Source of the DNA: Nonomuraea basaltis | GTDB taxonomy: Bacteria > Actinomycetota > Actinomycetes > Streptosporangiales > Streptosporangiaceae | Reading direction: 5' to 3' | NCBI RefSeq assembly: GCF_005893125.1 | Contig: NZ_VCJS01000006.1 | Coordinates: 81,744 to 145,743 of the forward strand | DNA: 64,000 nt | Shown here: positions 36,445 through 46,896 of the stretch, piece by piece | How the letters are laid out: the number at the start of each line of letters is the position of its first letter | Position numbering within the stretch: the stretch's first letter is position 1 | Made by a program: the position numbers and the translations under genes | Notes under the pieces: model-generated | What the model was told of the DNA's origin: nothing | Database searches by the model: none | Seen by the model: the letters and a program-made list of their open reading frames with translations, nothing else

Positions 36445-37158
36445 TCAGTGCTGACTGTCCGTGCTCGACGGCACGCGGTGGTGCTTGCCGTTGGGCGAGG
36501 GGAGGCTCTTGGCCTTCCGGCGGTTCTTGATGACCTCGACGAAGATCGGGATCATCGAGATGAGGACGATGAGGAAGACGCCCGGCAGGATGTACTTGTC
36601 GATCTGCTTGGGGTCGACCTGCCCACCGAGAAAGTGGCCGACCAGGATCAGGCCCTCGGTCCAGACGACGCCGCCGATGACGTTCCACATGAAGAACCGC
36701 TTGGGCGGCATCTCCAGCACGCCCGCCACCGGATTCATGAACGTGCGCACGATCGGCACGAACCTTGCCAGAATCACCGCCTTGGCCGGGCCGAACTTCT
36801 CGAAGAACTCCTCGGCCCGGAGCACGTGCTCCCTCTTGAACAGCCGCGAATCCGGTTTGTCGAAGAGTTTGCGGCCGAATCTCGCGCCCAGGAAATGACC
36901 CAGCTGGGCGCCCGCGACCGCGCACACCGGGGTGCCGATCAGTAGGACCGGAAGGGAGAGGGGCTCGATGCCCATTCCCATGGCCACCGACGCCGAGCTG
37001 AAAATCCCCGCGGCCACCAGCAGCGAGTCACCGGGCAGGAAGAACCCGAGCAGCAGACCCGTTTCGGCGAAGATGATGGCCAGCACGCCGATCGTGGCGA
37101 AAGCGCCAAGGATCGTAAGCCACCATGTCGGGTCGAGGAGATTCAAAAGCCAGTCCAC
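36445..37158 (-). CDS. DedA family membrane protein
   Basis: The 237-residue protein has several membrane segments and the DedA/SNARE-associated signatures: the ETGLLLGFFLPGDSLL stretch, GAQLGHFLGARFGRKL and the conserved ARFVPIVRTFMNPVAG. Family members are undecaprenyl-phosphate or phospholipid flippases, or support membrane energetics. The C-terminus is basic and ends in the cytoplasm. It is divergent from fba (130 bases between starts), and followed by the RodZ-C-like gene. Confidence 0.9.
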   Translation of the reverse strand: MDWLLNLLDPTWWLTILGAFATIGVLAIIFAETGLLLGFFLPGDSLLVAAGIFSSASVAMGMGIEPLSLPVLLIGTPVCAVAGAQLGHFLGARFGRKLFDKPDSRLFKREHVLRAEEFFEKFGPAKAVILARFVPIVRTFMNPVAGVLEMPPKRFFMWNVIGGVVWTEGLILVGHFLGGQVDPKQIDKYILPGVFLIVLISMIPIFVEVIKNRRKAKSLPSPNGKHHRVPSSTDSQH

Positions 37159-37288
37159 GCCGAGAGCCTACCTGGGAGCGGGCACGCGGGACGTGACCAT
37201 CGGCCACGCGTTGTCTCTACCACACCGGGTAGTGAGCCGGAATACTGGGGGCCTGGCGCGAAGCCGTACCTTCTCAGGGAGATGAATC

Positions 37289-38311
37289 ATGCCTATTGCG
37301 ACTCCAGAGGTCTACGCGGAGATGCTCGACCGGGCCAAGGCCGGCGGATTCGCCTACCCGGCGATCAACGTGACCTCATCGCAGACGTTGCACGCCGCCC
37401 TCCGCGGCTTCGCCGAGGCGGAGAGCGACGGCATCGTTCAGGTCTCCACGGGCGGCGCCGAGTTCCTGTCCGGCGCGACCATCAAGGACATGGTCACGGG
37501 CGCGACGGCACTCGCCGAGTATGCCCGGGTCGTGGCCGCGAAATACCCCGTCACGGTGGCATTGCACACCGACCACTGCCCCAAGGACAAGCTCGACGGT
37601 TTCATGCGGCCGTTGGTCGACATCTCGCTGGAGCGGGTCTCGAAGGGCCTGGACCCGCTCTTCCAGTCGCACATGTGGGACGGCTCCGCCGTACTGCTCG
37701 ACGAGAACCTGGAGATCGCCAAGGAGCTCCTCGACAAGTGCGCGCGGGCGCGGATCATCATGGAGATGGAGATCGGCGTCGTCGGCGGCGAGGAGGACGG
37801 CGTCGTCGGCGAGATCAACGAGAAGCTCTACACGACCGCCGAGGACGCGCTGGCCACCGCCGAGGCCGTGGGCGTCGGCGACCAGGGCCGCTACATGCTG
37901 GCCGCCACGTTCGGCAACGTGCACGGCGTCTACAAGCCGGGGCACGTCAAGCTGCGGCCGAGCGTGCTGAAGGAGATCCAGGACGCGGTCGGCGCCAAAT
38001 ACGGCAAGGAGAAGCCGTTCGACCTGGTCTTCCACGGCGGCTCCGGCTCGCTGCTCGAAGAGATCCACGAGGCGATCTCGTACGGCGTCGTCAAGATGAA
38101 CGTCGACACCGACACCCAGTACGCCTTCACCCGCCCGATCGCCGACCACATGTTCCGCAACTACGACGGCGTGCTCAAGGTGGACGGCGACGTGGGCAGC
38201 AAGAAGGCCTACGACCCGCGTGCTTACGGCAAGGCCGCCGAGGCCGGGATGGCGGCCCGGGTGACCGAGGCGTGCGAAAGCCTCAAGTGTGCCGGGACGA
38301 AGATTTCGTAG
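37289..38311 (+). CDS. fba: Class II fructose-bisphosphate aldolase
   Basis: The 340-residue zinc-dependent aldolase cleaves fructose 1,6-bisphosphate to triose phosphates. The zinc ligands appear in VALHTDHCPKDK (His and Asp), MEMEIGVVGGEEDG (Glu) and VFHGGSGS (His), with the substrate-binding KMNVDTDTQYAFT following. AGGGAG lies 7 bases before the ATG. It is a monocistronic-looking gene followed by the DUF3151 gene 34 bases later, the usual neighbour in actinomycetes. Confidence 0.96.
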   Translation: MPIATPEVYAEMLDRAKAGGFAYPAINVTSSQTLHAALRGFAEAESDGIVQVSTGGAEFLSGATIKDMVTGATALAEYARVVAAKYPVTVALHTDHCPKDKLDGFMRPLVDISLERVSKGLDPLFQSHMWDGSAVLLDENLEIAKELLDKCARARIIMEMEIGVVGGEEDGVVGEINEKLYTTAEDALATAEAVGVGDQGRYMLAATFGNVHGVYKPGHVKLRPSVLKEIQDAVGAKYGKEKPFDLVFHGGSGSLLEEIHEAISYGVVKMNVDTDTQYAFTRPIADHMFRNYDGVLKVDGDVGSKKAYDPRAYGKAAEAGMAARVTEACESLKCAGTKIS

Positions 38312-38345
38312 CCACTTCGGCGGCCTGGCGGGTATGACTTGTCCT

Positions 38346-38756
38346 ATGGATAACCTTCTCGCCGGGCCGCCCCCGACTCACATGCCGGACCTGCCCGAAG
38401 CCAGGGAGGCGCTGGAATCCGGTGCCAAGGCCTCCGACGTGGCCGCTCGCTTCCCCGCCTATCCGGCGGCGTGGGCCGCGCTGGCGGAGGAGTACTTCGC
38501 ACAGGGGCATGCCGTCACCTCCTACGCCTTCGCGCGTACGGGCTATCACCGCGGGCTCGACCAGCTCCGCCGCAGCGGCTGGAAGGGCCACGGGCCCATT
38601 CCGTGGGAGCACGAGCCCAATCGCGGGTTCCTGCGCTGTCTGTACTCGTTGTCGAGAGCCGCCCAGGCGATCGGGGAGAAGGACGAGGCCGAGCGGTGCG
38701 CGCAGTTCCTGAAGGACAGCACGGAGACCGGTTACGAGGCGCTGACGAAGGGTTAG
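38346..38756 (+). CDS. DUF3151 family protein
   Basis: This 136-residue cytoplasmic protein matches actinobacterial DUF3151. The centre is strongly conserved: ARTGYHRGLDQLRRSGWKG, GPIPWEHEPNRGFLR and AAQAIGEKDEAERC, and is all helical, similar to a TPR fold. The function is unknown, but it sits between fba and purA in many actinomycetes. A start at 38334 (MTCPMDNLL) is also possible. A strong terminator follows. Confidence 0.87.
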   Translation: MDNLLAGPPPTHMPDLPEAREALESGAKASDVAARFPAYPAAWAALAEEYFAQGHAVTSYAFARTGYHRGLDQLRRSGWKGHGPIPWEHEPNRGFLRCLYSLSRAAQAIGEKDEAERCAQFLKDSTETGYEALTKG

Positions 38757-38810
38757 CCGCCGGCCTCTTGGGACGAATGGGCATACTCGGGTAGTCTCTC
38801 TACGCAAGAG

Positions 38811-38843
38811 CCCCTGACGCGCTTGCGCCAGGGGTTTCGTTTT
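38811..38843 (+). terminator. Rho-independent terminator in the purA 5' region
   Basis: CCCCTGACGC and GCGCCAGGGG form a 10-position stem with one A-C mismatch and a GCTT loop, followed by TTTCGTTTT. This is the best classical terminator in the window. It ends 20 bases before the purA ATG, so it terminates the fba-DUF3151 transcript or attenuates purA. Confidence 0.85.
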
Positions 38844-38862
38844 GTGCACGGGAGACTGAACC

Positions 38863-40146
38863 ATGCCGGCTGCCGTTCTCGTTGGTGCCCAGTGGGGCGA
38901 TGAGGGCAAGGGCAAGGCCACTGACTTGCTCGGTGGCGACGTCGACTACGTCGTCCGCTATCAAGGTGGTAACAACGCGGGACACACCGTCGTCATCGGC
39001 GACCAGAAATACGCGCTGCACCTACTGCCCACGGGGATCCTGTCACCCGACGTGGTGCCCGTGATCGGCAACGGTGTGGTCATCGACCCGGGCGTGCTGC
39101 TGAGCGAGATCGACGGCCTGGCGGCGCGGGGCATCACCGCCGACCGGCTGCTGATCTCCTCCAACGCGCACCTGATCATGCCGCACCACAAGGCGCTCGA
39201 CAAGGTCACCGAGCGCTACCTCGGCAAGGCCAGGATCGGCACGACGGGGCGCGGGATCGGGCCCGCGTACGGGGACAAGATCGCCCGTATGGGCGTGCGG
39301 GTGCAGGACCTGCTCGACCCCGGCATCCTGGCCAAGAAGATCGAGGTCGCGCTGACCGAGAAGAACCAGGTGCTGACCAAGGTCTACAACCGGCGCCGCA
39401 TCGAGCCGGAGGCGGTGCTGGAGGAGTACCTCGCCTACGCCGAGCGGCTCAAGCCGCACATCGCCGACACCTCGCTGGTGCTGTCCAAGGCGCTTGACGA
39501 CGGCAAGTTCGTGCTGCTGGAGGGCGGGCAGGGGACCCTGCTCGACATCGACCACGGCACGTACCCGTTCGTCACGTCGTCGTCCCCCACGTCGGGCGGC
39601 GCGTGCGCCGGGGCCGGCATCCCGCCGAACCGCCTCACCAAGATCATCGGCATCCTGAAGGCGTACACCACGCGGGTCGGCTCCGGGCCGTTCCCGACGG
39701 AGCTGACCGACGAGATGGGCGACTGGCTGCGCACGACCGGCGGCGAATACGGCGTCACCACCGGCCGCAACCGCCGCTGCGGGTGGTTCGACGCGGTGAT
39801 CGCCCGGTACGCGACCCGGGTCAACGGGATCACCGACTACTTCCTCACCAAGCTCGACGTGCTGTCGGGGCTGGAGCGGATCCCGGTGTGCGTGGCGTAC
39901 GACGTGGACGGTGTGCGGCACGACGAGATCCCGATGACGCAGACCGACTTCCACCACGCGACGCCGATCTACGAGGAGCTCCCGGGGTGGCGGGAGGACA
40001 TCACCAGCGCCAAGTCCTTCGATGACCTGCCGCCGAACGCGCAGGCGTACGTGCGGACACTGGAGGAGATGAGCGGGGCCCCGATCTCCGCCATCGGCGT
40101 CGGGCCCGGCCGCGACCAGACCGTGGTGGTGCGCTCGCTCGTCTAG
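38863..40146 (+). CDS. purA: Adenylosuccinate synthase
   Basis: The 427-residue GTP-dependent enzyme joins IMP and aspartate in AMP synthesis. The N-terminal GTP loop [19 protein letters not shown]-binding GNNAGHTV and the late [13 protein letters not shown] are all conserved. GGGAG lies about 8 bases before the ATG. It is preceded by a terminator-like hairpin and followed by another, making it a single-gene unit. Purine genes purD and purC lie 3 kb downstream. Confidence 0.97.
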   Translation: MPAAVLVGAQWGDEGKGKATDLLGGDVDYVVRYQGGNNAGHTVVIGDQKYALHLLPTGILSPDVVPVIGNGVVIDPGVLLSEIDGLAARGITADRLLISSNAHLIMPHHKALDKVTERYLGKARIGTTGRGIGPAYGDKIARMGVRVQDLLDPGILAKKIEVALTEKNQVLTKVYNRRRIEPEAVLEEYLAYAERLKPHIADTSLVLSKALDDGKFVLLEGGQGTLLDIDHGTYPFVTSSSPTSGGACAGAGIPPNRLTKIIGILKAYTTRVGSGPFPTELTDEMGDWLRTTGGEYGVTTGRNRRCGWFDAVIARYATRVNGITDYFLTKLDVLSGLERIPVCVAYDVDGVRHDEIPMTQTDFHHATPIYEELPGWREDITSAKSFDDLPPNAQAYVRTLEEMSGAPISAIGVGPGRDQTVVVRSLV

Positions 40147-40154
40147 CGCAAACC

Positions 40155-40179
40155 GTGGGGATGGAGATCCCATCCCCAC
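40155..40179. terminator. Bidirectional terminator between purA and the GNAT gene
   Basis: GTGGGGATGG and CCATCCCCAC pair perfectly (10 pairs) around the loop AGATC, 8 bases after the purA stop and 10 bases from the stop of the convergent GNAT gene. Confidence 0.82.
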
Positions 40180-40188
40180 CCGCACCTC

Positions 40189-40842
40189 TCAAAAGCCGAT
40201 CACTACGGCTGCCGTCACAGGCGTGTGAAGGGTCCAGCCGAGCGTCTGGTAGAGCGCCTGACCCTCGGCGGTCGCCACCAGCACCCCGCTCCGCGCGCCC
40301 AGCGACGCGGCGCTCGCCGTCAGGGTGCGCATGATGACGGTGCCGAGGCCGCGGCGGCGGTGGTTGGCCGCGGTCTCCACCTGGTCCACCACGGCCGTGG
40401 AACCGGCCACGGCGAACTGGCCGCGGGCCGCGATCTCGCCGGCCGCTGTCAGCAGGCGGGCCGCCGTGACCCCGGCCCTGGTGGTGACGGCCAGGGTGTA
40501 GCCGGGGGGCGCCTGCGGGGGCGCGACGCGGGTCAAGGGGACGGTCATCATGTGCTCGGCGTCCTTGAGTGCCCACGCCGGAGGCAGCAGCGGGGCGACG
40601 GCCTCGGCCGGGGCGCAGAGCTTGAGCCAGGTGCCCGGGGTGGTGAGCGTCGTGGTCAGGTGGCGGAGGATCCCTGGGGTCGGGGCGGCCACGATGTGGC
40701 GGGCCACGTGTCCTGGCAGGCCCACGTCCACGCGCAGGCCCCACGGTTCGCGTACGGGTTCGGGGGCGTTGCGGGAGATGACCCAGCCCTCGACCCATGC
40801 CCGGACTGTTGGGAAATAGGCCACTTTGAGAACCTCCGTCAT
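40189..40842 (-). CDS. GNAT family N-acetyltransferase
   Basis: The 217-residue protein has a non-conserved N-terminal half of about 110 residues and a C-terminal GNAT domain. Motif A reads DQVETAANHRRRGLGTVIM, with the Q/R-x-x-G-x-G/A signature as RRRGLG, followed by the motif B ending ALYQTLGWTLHTPV. The substrate is unknown. It converges on purA and is divergent from the GDPD gene at 40952. Confidence 0.83.
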   Translation of the reverse strand: MTEVLKVAYFPTVRAWVEGWVISRNAPEPVREPWGLRVDVGLPGHVARHIVAAPTPGILRHLTTTLTTPGTWLKLCAPAEAVAPLLPPAWALKDAEHMMTVPLTRVAPPQAPPGYTLAVTTRAGVTAARLLTAAGEIAARGQFAVAGSTAVVDQVETAANHRRRGLGTVIMRTLTASAASLGARSGVLVATAEGQALYQTLGWTLHTPVTAAVVIGF

Positions 40843-40951
40843 ACAGAACAGCCTATTGTCCCGCCGTCACCACACGACCGGGCGTTGCAGGATAAAAAGG
40901 ACACGGCGTGGCACTGCCTAGTCATGCCTCGAGGCAGGTAGGGTCCGGGTT

Positions 40952-41857
40952 GTGCGCGTTGAGATTCATGGTCACCGGGGTGCTCGGGGCCTCTGGCCGG
41001 AGAACACCCTGCCGGGTATGAGCCGCACGATGGAGCTCGGCGTTCACGCGCTCGAGTTCGACGTCGCGCTCACCGCCGATCGGCGTCTCGTGCTCACGCA
41101 CGACCTCAAGGTGTCGGCGGTGACCAGCGCCGACAGGCGGCCGCTCCACGTGGGTGATCCGCTCTATCCGTACGTCGGCAAGCCGATCAACGCCCTCACG
41201 CTGGCGCAGCTGCGCATGCTCGACGTGGGCGTGCGGCTGCCGCGGCATCTCGACGACCCCTTCGCGCTGACCCAGGTCGCCATGCCGGAGACCAGGATGC
41301 CGACGCTCGGCGCGGTGCTGGGGCTGGTGAACGCGTACGAGGCGGAGGGCGTACGGCTGCACGTCGAGCTGAAGTCCGATCCCACCAGACCCGAGCTGAC
41401 CCCCGACCCGGAGATGTTCACCGAGCTCGTCGTCGACGAGCTCGACCGGCACGGCAGGCTCGGCAACGTGGCCATCCTGAGCTTCGACTGGCGGATCATC
41501 CGGCACGCCGCCGAGATCGCGCCGGGCACGCGCCGGTTCGCGCTGATCGAGCTGGACACCCTGCACTGGCACGACGACTTGGGCGACGACATTCCCGCCG
41601 CCGCCCGTGCGGCCGGGGCCACCACGCTCTCCCCCGAACACGTGATGGTGGACGAGGCGCTGATGGCGCAGGCGGCCGCGGCGGGGCTCGACGTGGCGGT
41701 CTGGACGGTCAACGAGGCCGGGTTGGCCGGAAGGTTGCTGGATCTCGGGGTCAGCGGGGTGGTGACCGACTATCCCGATCGTATGCGGGACCTGTGGCGG
41801 GAGCGCGGGCTCGAGTTGCCCGATCCGGTCGGCCCGCTCAAGCCCGTCGGCGTCTGA
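40952..41857 (+). CDS. Glycerophosphodiester phosphodiesterase
   Basis: The 301-residue TIM-barrel enzyme hydrolyses glycerophosphodiesters to glycerol 3-phosphate and an alcohol. GDPD hallmarks are HGHRGARGLWPENTLPG near the start and the metal-site FDVALTADRRLVLTHD. There is no signal peptide, so it acts in the cytoplasm. The start is GTG at 40952. It is convergent with the CorA-like gene, 39 bases apart, without a clear hairpin between. Confidence 0.92.
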   Translation: MRVEIHGHRGARGLWPENTLPGMSRTMELGVHALEFDVALTADRRLVLTHDLKVSAVTSADRRPLHVGDPLYPYVGKPINALTLAQLRMLDVGVRLPRHLDDPFALTQVAMPETRMPTLGAVLGLVNAYEAEGVRLHVELKSDPTRPELTPDPEMFTELVVDELDRHGRLGNVAILSFDWRIIRHAAEIAPGTRRFALIELDTLHWHDDLGDDIPAAARAAGATTLSPEHVMVDEALMAQAAAAGLDVAVWTVNEAGLAGRLLDLGVSGVVTDYPDRMRDLWRERGLELPDPVGPLKPVGV

Positions 41858-41896
41858 GCCCGCTCGCGGTCAAGCCCGTCAGACACCGAGCGCCCC

Positions 41897-43006
41897 CTAC
41901 AGCCAGCCGTTGCGGCGGAAGCCGCGGTGCAGGAGCACGCAGGCGGTGATCATGACGGCCAGCACCGCCGGGTAGCCCCAGACCTGCTTGGTCTCCGGCA
42001 TGAAGTCGAAGTTCATGCCGTAGACGCCGGCGATCATCGTGGGCACGGCCAGGATGGCCACCCATGAGGAGATCTTGCGCATGTCCTCGTTGGCCAGCGC
42101 GTTCGAGCGGGCCAAGGCGGCCTGCAGGATCGAGCTGCACAGCTCGTTCGAGGACTCCACCTGCTCACACACCCGGGACAGGTGGTCGCCGACGTCGCGG
42201 AAGTAGTCGCGCATCTCCGACGGGATCATGCGGCGCTGGGGCAACGCGGACAGCGGGGCCCGGAGCGGGGTGATGGCCCGCTTCATCTCCAGCATCTCCC
42301 GCTTGAGCTGGTAGATCCGGTTGATGTCGCGGGAGCTGACGTCGGCGAACACGGTCGCCTCGACCTCTTCGAGCTCCAGCTGCATGAGATCGGCGACCTG
42401 CAGGTACTGGTCGACGACGTGGTCGGAGATGGCGTGCAGCACGCCCGCCGGCCCGCGGTTCATCAGCTTGGGCTTGTCCTCAAGGCGGTCGCGGACCACG
42501 GTGAGCGGGCAGTGCTCGCCGTGCCGCACCGTCACCACGAAATCCACGCCGAGGAAGACCATGATCTCGCCGGTGGCGATGATCTCGCTGTTGTCGGTCA
42601 GCTCGTCGTGGTCGAGGTACGCGATGGTCTTGAGCACCATGAACAGCGAGTCGCCGTACCGCTCGACCTTGGGGCGCTGGTGCGCCTTGACGGCGTCCTC
42701 GACGGCCAGCGGGTGCAGGCCGAACACCTCGGAGAGCCACTCCACCTCGGGGGCCCCCGGCTCATGCAGGCCCACCCAGACGAACGCCTTGGCGCCCTCG
42801 GCGCTCTGGTTGTGCTCGCGTACGAGGCCGAGCGCCTCGACGATGCCCGTGGCCGAGACCTTCTTGCCCTGCACGTAGGCGCCGAACTCGACGATGGAGT
42901 CGCCAGGGGGCACGCAGACCTCACGCACCGGCTGGGTGAGCTGGCGCGTGGTGCGTGGCTGTACGTGGTGACGGTTGATACGACGGAAAAGCGTGGACGA
43001 GCGCAT
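41897..43006 (-). CDS. corA: CorA family divalent-metal (Mg/Co) channel
   Basis: The 369-residue protein has the CorA layout: a large soluble N-terminal domain (about residues 1-300), two C-terminal membrane helices and the signature YGMNF between them (in AGVYGMNFDFMPE). A basic C-terminus (RGFRRNGWL) follows. It forms a pentameric Mg2+ (or Co2+) channel gated by cytoplasmic metal. AAAGGGA lies 7 bases before the ATG. A 349-base gap separates it from purD. Confidence 0.92.
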   Translation of the reverse strand: MRSSTLFRRINRHHVQPRTTRQLTQPVREVCVPPGDSIVEFGAYVQGKKVSATGIVEALGLVREHNQSAEGAKAFVWVGLHEPGAPEVEWLSEVFGLHPLAVEDAVKAHQRPKVERYGDSLFMVLKTIAYLDHDELTDNSEIIATGEIMVFLGVDFVVTVRHGEHCPLTVVRDRLEDKPKLMNRGPAGVLHAISDHVVDQYLQVADLMQLELEEVEATVFADVSSRDINRIYQLKREMLEMKRAITPLRAPLSALPQRRMIPSEMRDYFRDVGDHLSRVCEQVESSNELCSSILQAALARSNALANEDMRKISSWVAILAVPTMIAGVYGMNFDFMPETKQVWGYPAVLAVMITACVLLHRGFRRNGWL

Positions 43007-43355
43007 GGCAGTCCCTTTCCGCCCGACCTGGCACGCTCCACGCGCGACGAAAAGTCACCTCAATCAACACACATGCGTGGAGGCACGATCAGGCTGCCGG
43101 ATTGGAGTGGTCGGGGGTACACCGGCTGTACGTGTGGAAGCACGTACTGCTGGGATCACCAGGATTCATCCCGGACCACCTCCAATCGCAAGAGACACCG
43201 CAAAGCCGCCTCAACCTACCACAGGCGGGTGAACCTATCCGACGATACCTGGCAGACGGTTCACCGATCAGGTAGAACTCGACAAAGATTGCTGCCTATT
43301 CCGGCATTTGGTGTCCTGGAGACCGGAGCCTGCACCTGGTGGCGGAGCTGCGACA
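43007..43355. other. Intergenic region between corA and purD
   Basis: No gene is seen in these 349 bases, which drop in GC. It must carry the promoters of the divergent corA and purD. GTACGTG-tggaag-CACGTAC (43128-43147) is a perfect inverted repeat with 7-base arms, usable as an operator or RNA hairpin. Nothing else stands out. Confidence 0.45.
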
Positions 43356-44575
<1,220 letters not shown>

Positions 44576-44579
<4 letters not shown>

Positions 44580-45412
44580 AGCACGTGCACTCCGGCAAGG
44601 TACGCGACCTCTACGAGACCGACGACGGCCTACTGCTGATGGTCGCCTCCGACCGGCTCTCGGCCTTCGACTACGTCCTCGAGCCCGACATCCCTGACAA
44701 GGGGGCCATCCTCACGCAGATGTCGCTGTGGTGGTTCGACCAGCTCAAGGACGTCGTGCCCAACCATGTCGTGGCACGGGGCGACGACGCGCGCAGCGTG
44801 CTCTGCCGGCCGCTGCGGATGGTGCCGGTCGAGTGCGTGGCGCGGGGCTACCTGGCGGGCGGCGGGCTGGGCGAGTACCGGAGCGACGGCACAGTCTCCG
44901 GGGTACGCCTCCCCGACGGGCTGGAGGACGGGTCCCGGCTGCCGGAGCCGATCTTCACGCCGTCCACCAAGGCGCCCGCGGGGCAGCACGACGAGCCGAT
45001 CTCGTACGAGCAGGTCGCGGCCGAGGTCGGCGCGGAGACGGCCGAGGAGCTGCGGCGGATCACGCTGGCCGTCTACACGCGCGGCGCGGAGATCGCCCTC
45101 GAGCGCGGCATCATCCTGGCCGACACCAAGATCGAGCTGGGCTGGGACGCCGACGGCATGCTGACGCTGGGCGATGAGGTGCTGACGCCGGACTCGTCGC
45201 GGTTCTGGCCGGCCGACGAATGGCGACCGGGCCGGGCACAACCTTCTTTCGACAAGCAATATGTACGTGATTGGCTCCTATCGCCCGAATCAGGATGGGA
45301 CAAAGCCTCCGGAAACCCCCCACCGAGGCTCCCCGACCACGTGGTAGAGCGCACCAGGCAGCGATACCTAGAAGCGTATGAGCGCGTCACGGAGGCTCCG
45401 TTTGGCGGATGA
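44576..45412 (+). CDS. purC: Phosphoribosylaminoimidazole-succinocarboxamide synthase (SAICAR synthase)
   Basis: The 278-residue enzyme adds aspartate to CAIR in purine synthesis. It starts MKHVHSGKVRDLYE and carries VASDRLSAFDYV, VECVARGYLAGG and GIILADTKIELGWD, all SAICAR synthase marks. The start overlaps the purD stop. The murA-like gene begins 77 bases after its own stop. Confidence 0.95.
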
Positions 45413-45489
45413 TTCGGCTGGGACATGTGGTGTTAGCGACTACTGTTGGCCCGATCAAGCCTCACGTTGATTCCAAGGAGCCGCACGAA

Positions 45490-46755
45490 ATGGTCCGTTA
45501 CCGCGTGCGCGGTGGCAACGCACTGCGTGGAACCGCGTTCATCCAGGGCGCGAAGAACGCCGTGCTACCCATGATCGGTGCGGCTCTGCTCGCCGCGAAG
45601 GGCCGCACCGTCCTGCGCAACGTGCCGATCATCGAGGACGTCCGCCGCGCCGTCGAACTGGCCGAGACCGTGGGCGCGTACGTCGAGCTGCACGAGTCGG
45701 AGCGCACCTTGGTCATCGACGCCTCCAGGCTGACCAGCGCGGTGCTGCCGGCCGAGATCGCGCGGCGCTTCCGCGGCTCCGTCCTGTTCACCCCCGCGCT
45801 GCTGCACCGGTTGGGCGAGGCGATCGTGGAGGGGGTCGGCGGCTGCAATCTCGGCAGCCGCAATCTCGACTTCCACTACCTCGGCTACAAGAGGCTGGGC
45901 GCGATCGTGGACGAGGGTGAGACCGTCATCCACGTCAAGGCGTCCGGGCTGACCGGCGCCACCCTCTACCTCGACACCCCGTCCCACACCGGCACCGAGA
46001 ACCTCATCATGGCCGCCGCCCTGGCCAAGGGCACGACCGTGATCGAGAACGCGGCGCTGGAGCCCGAGGTGCTCGACGTCATCGACATGCTCACCAAAAT
46101 GGGCGCGCGCATCAGCGGCGGCGGCACCGGGTTCATCACCGTGGAGGGCGTGGAGGAGCTGCGTGCCGTCGAGCACACGGTGATGCCCGACCGGCTCGAC
46201 GCGGGCGTGTTCGCGATGGCTGCGGCGATCACCGGGGGCGAGCTCAGCCTGGTGGGCACCGGTCTCGACCTGGGCGTCGTGCGCTACAAGCTGGAGCAGA
46301 TGGGCGTCGACTTCGCGCGGGAGGGCGCGGTGCTGCACGTGCGCTGCGACCGGCCGCTGCGGCCGATCAACATCATCACCGACACCTACCCGGGCTTCGC
46401 CACGGACCTGCAGTCGCCGATGATGACCGTCGCGGCGCTGGCCGACGGCACCAGCTACATCCACGAGCGCATCTTCGACGGCCGGTTCGCCCTGGCCGGG
46501 GAGCTCAACAAGATGGGCGCTAACGTGGAAGTCGAGGACAGCCGGGCCGTAGTGCGCGGCCGGACACCGCTGACCGGGACCCGGGTGACGGCGCACGATC
46601 TGCGTTCGGGGATCGCCCTGGTGCTCGCCGGGCTCGCGGCCGAGGGTGAGACGCTGATCGACTCCGGATACCTGATCGATCGCGGCCACGCACATCTTGC
46701 GGCGCGAATGCGTGCGCTTGGCGCGGACATTACACGAGAGATTTCTGAACACTAA
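45490..46755 (+). CDS. murA: UDP-N-acetylglucosamine 1-carboxyvinyltransferase (MurA family)
   Basis: The 421-residue enpyruvyl transferase has the MurA residues: Lys22 in QGAKNAVLP, the reactive Cys119 in [12 protein letters not shown], and Asp in [11 protein letters not shown]. The loop after the Cys reads GSRNLDFH rather than the usual GARPVDLH, and the family's SVGATEN stretch reads SHTGTEN, so it belongs to a divergent subgroup, perhaps a second copy. AGGAG lies 9 bases before the ATG at 45490; an in-frame ATG at 45409 overlaps purC and lacks a site. It would make UDP-GlcNAc-enolpyruvate for peptidoglycan. Whether it is the main MurA cannot be decided here. Confidence 0.87.
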   Translation: MVRYRVRGGNALRGTAFIQGAKNAVLPMIGAALLAAKGRTVLRNVPIIEDVRRAVELAETVGAYVELHESERTLVIDASRLTSAVLPAEIARRFRGSVLFTPALLHRLGEAIVEGVGGCNLGSRNLDFHYLGYKRLGAIVDEGETVIHVKASGLTGATLYLDTPSHTGTENLIMAAALAKGTTVIENAALEPEVLDVIDMLTKMGARISGGGTGFITVEGVEELRAVEHTVMPDRLDAGVFAMAAAITGGELSLVGTGLDLGVVRYKLEQMGVDFAREGAVLHVRCDRPLRPINIITDTYPGFATDLQSPMMTVAALADGTSYIHERIFDGRFALAGELNKMGANVEVEDSRAVVRGRTPLTGTRVTAHDLRSGIALVLAGLAAEGETLIDSGYLIDRGHAHLAARMRALGADITREISEH

Positions 46756-46814
46756 AAAGCATCAGAAAAACCTCGTTGAGCTGCTAAGACATCTTGTCGG
46801 GCGGTCAACCTGAA

Positions 46815-46833
46815 CGACTTTCCGGAAAAGTCG
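46815..46833. promoter_or_regulatory. Inverted repeat between murA and the regulator gene
   Basis: CGACTTT and AAAGTCG flank CCGGA, a perfect 7-base inverted repeat with 5-base centre. It lies 60 bases after murA and 64 before the regulator start, and could be a terminator or the regulator's own operator. Confidence 0.35.
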
Positions 46834-46896
46834 GGCGTGACATTACGGCCCCCGCGAGCGATCGTTCCAAAAGAGAGCACTGCAACGGACGGCAGG

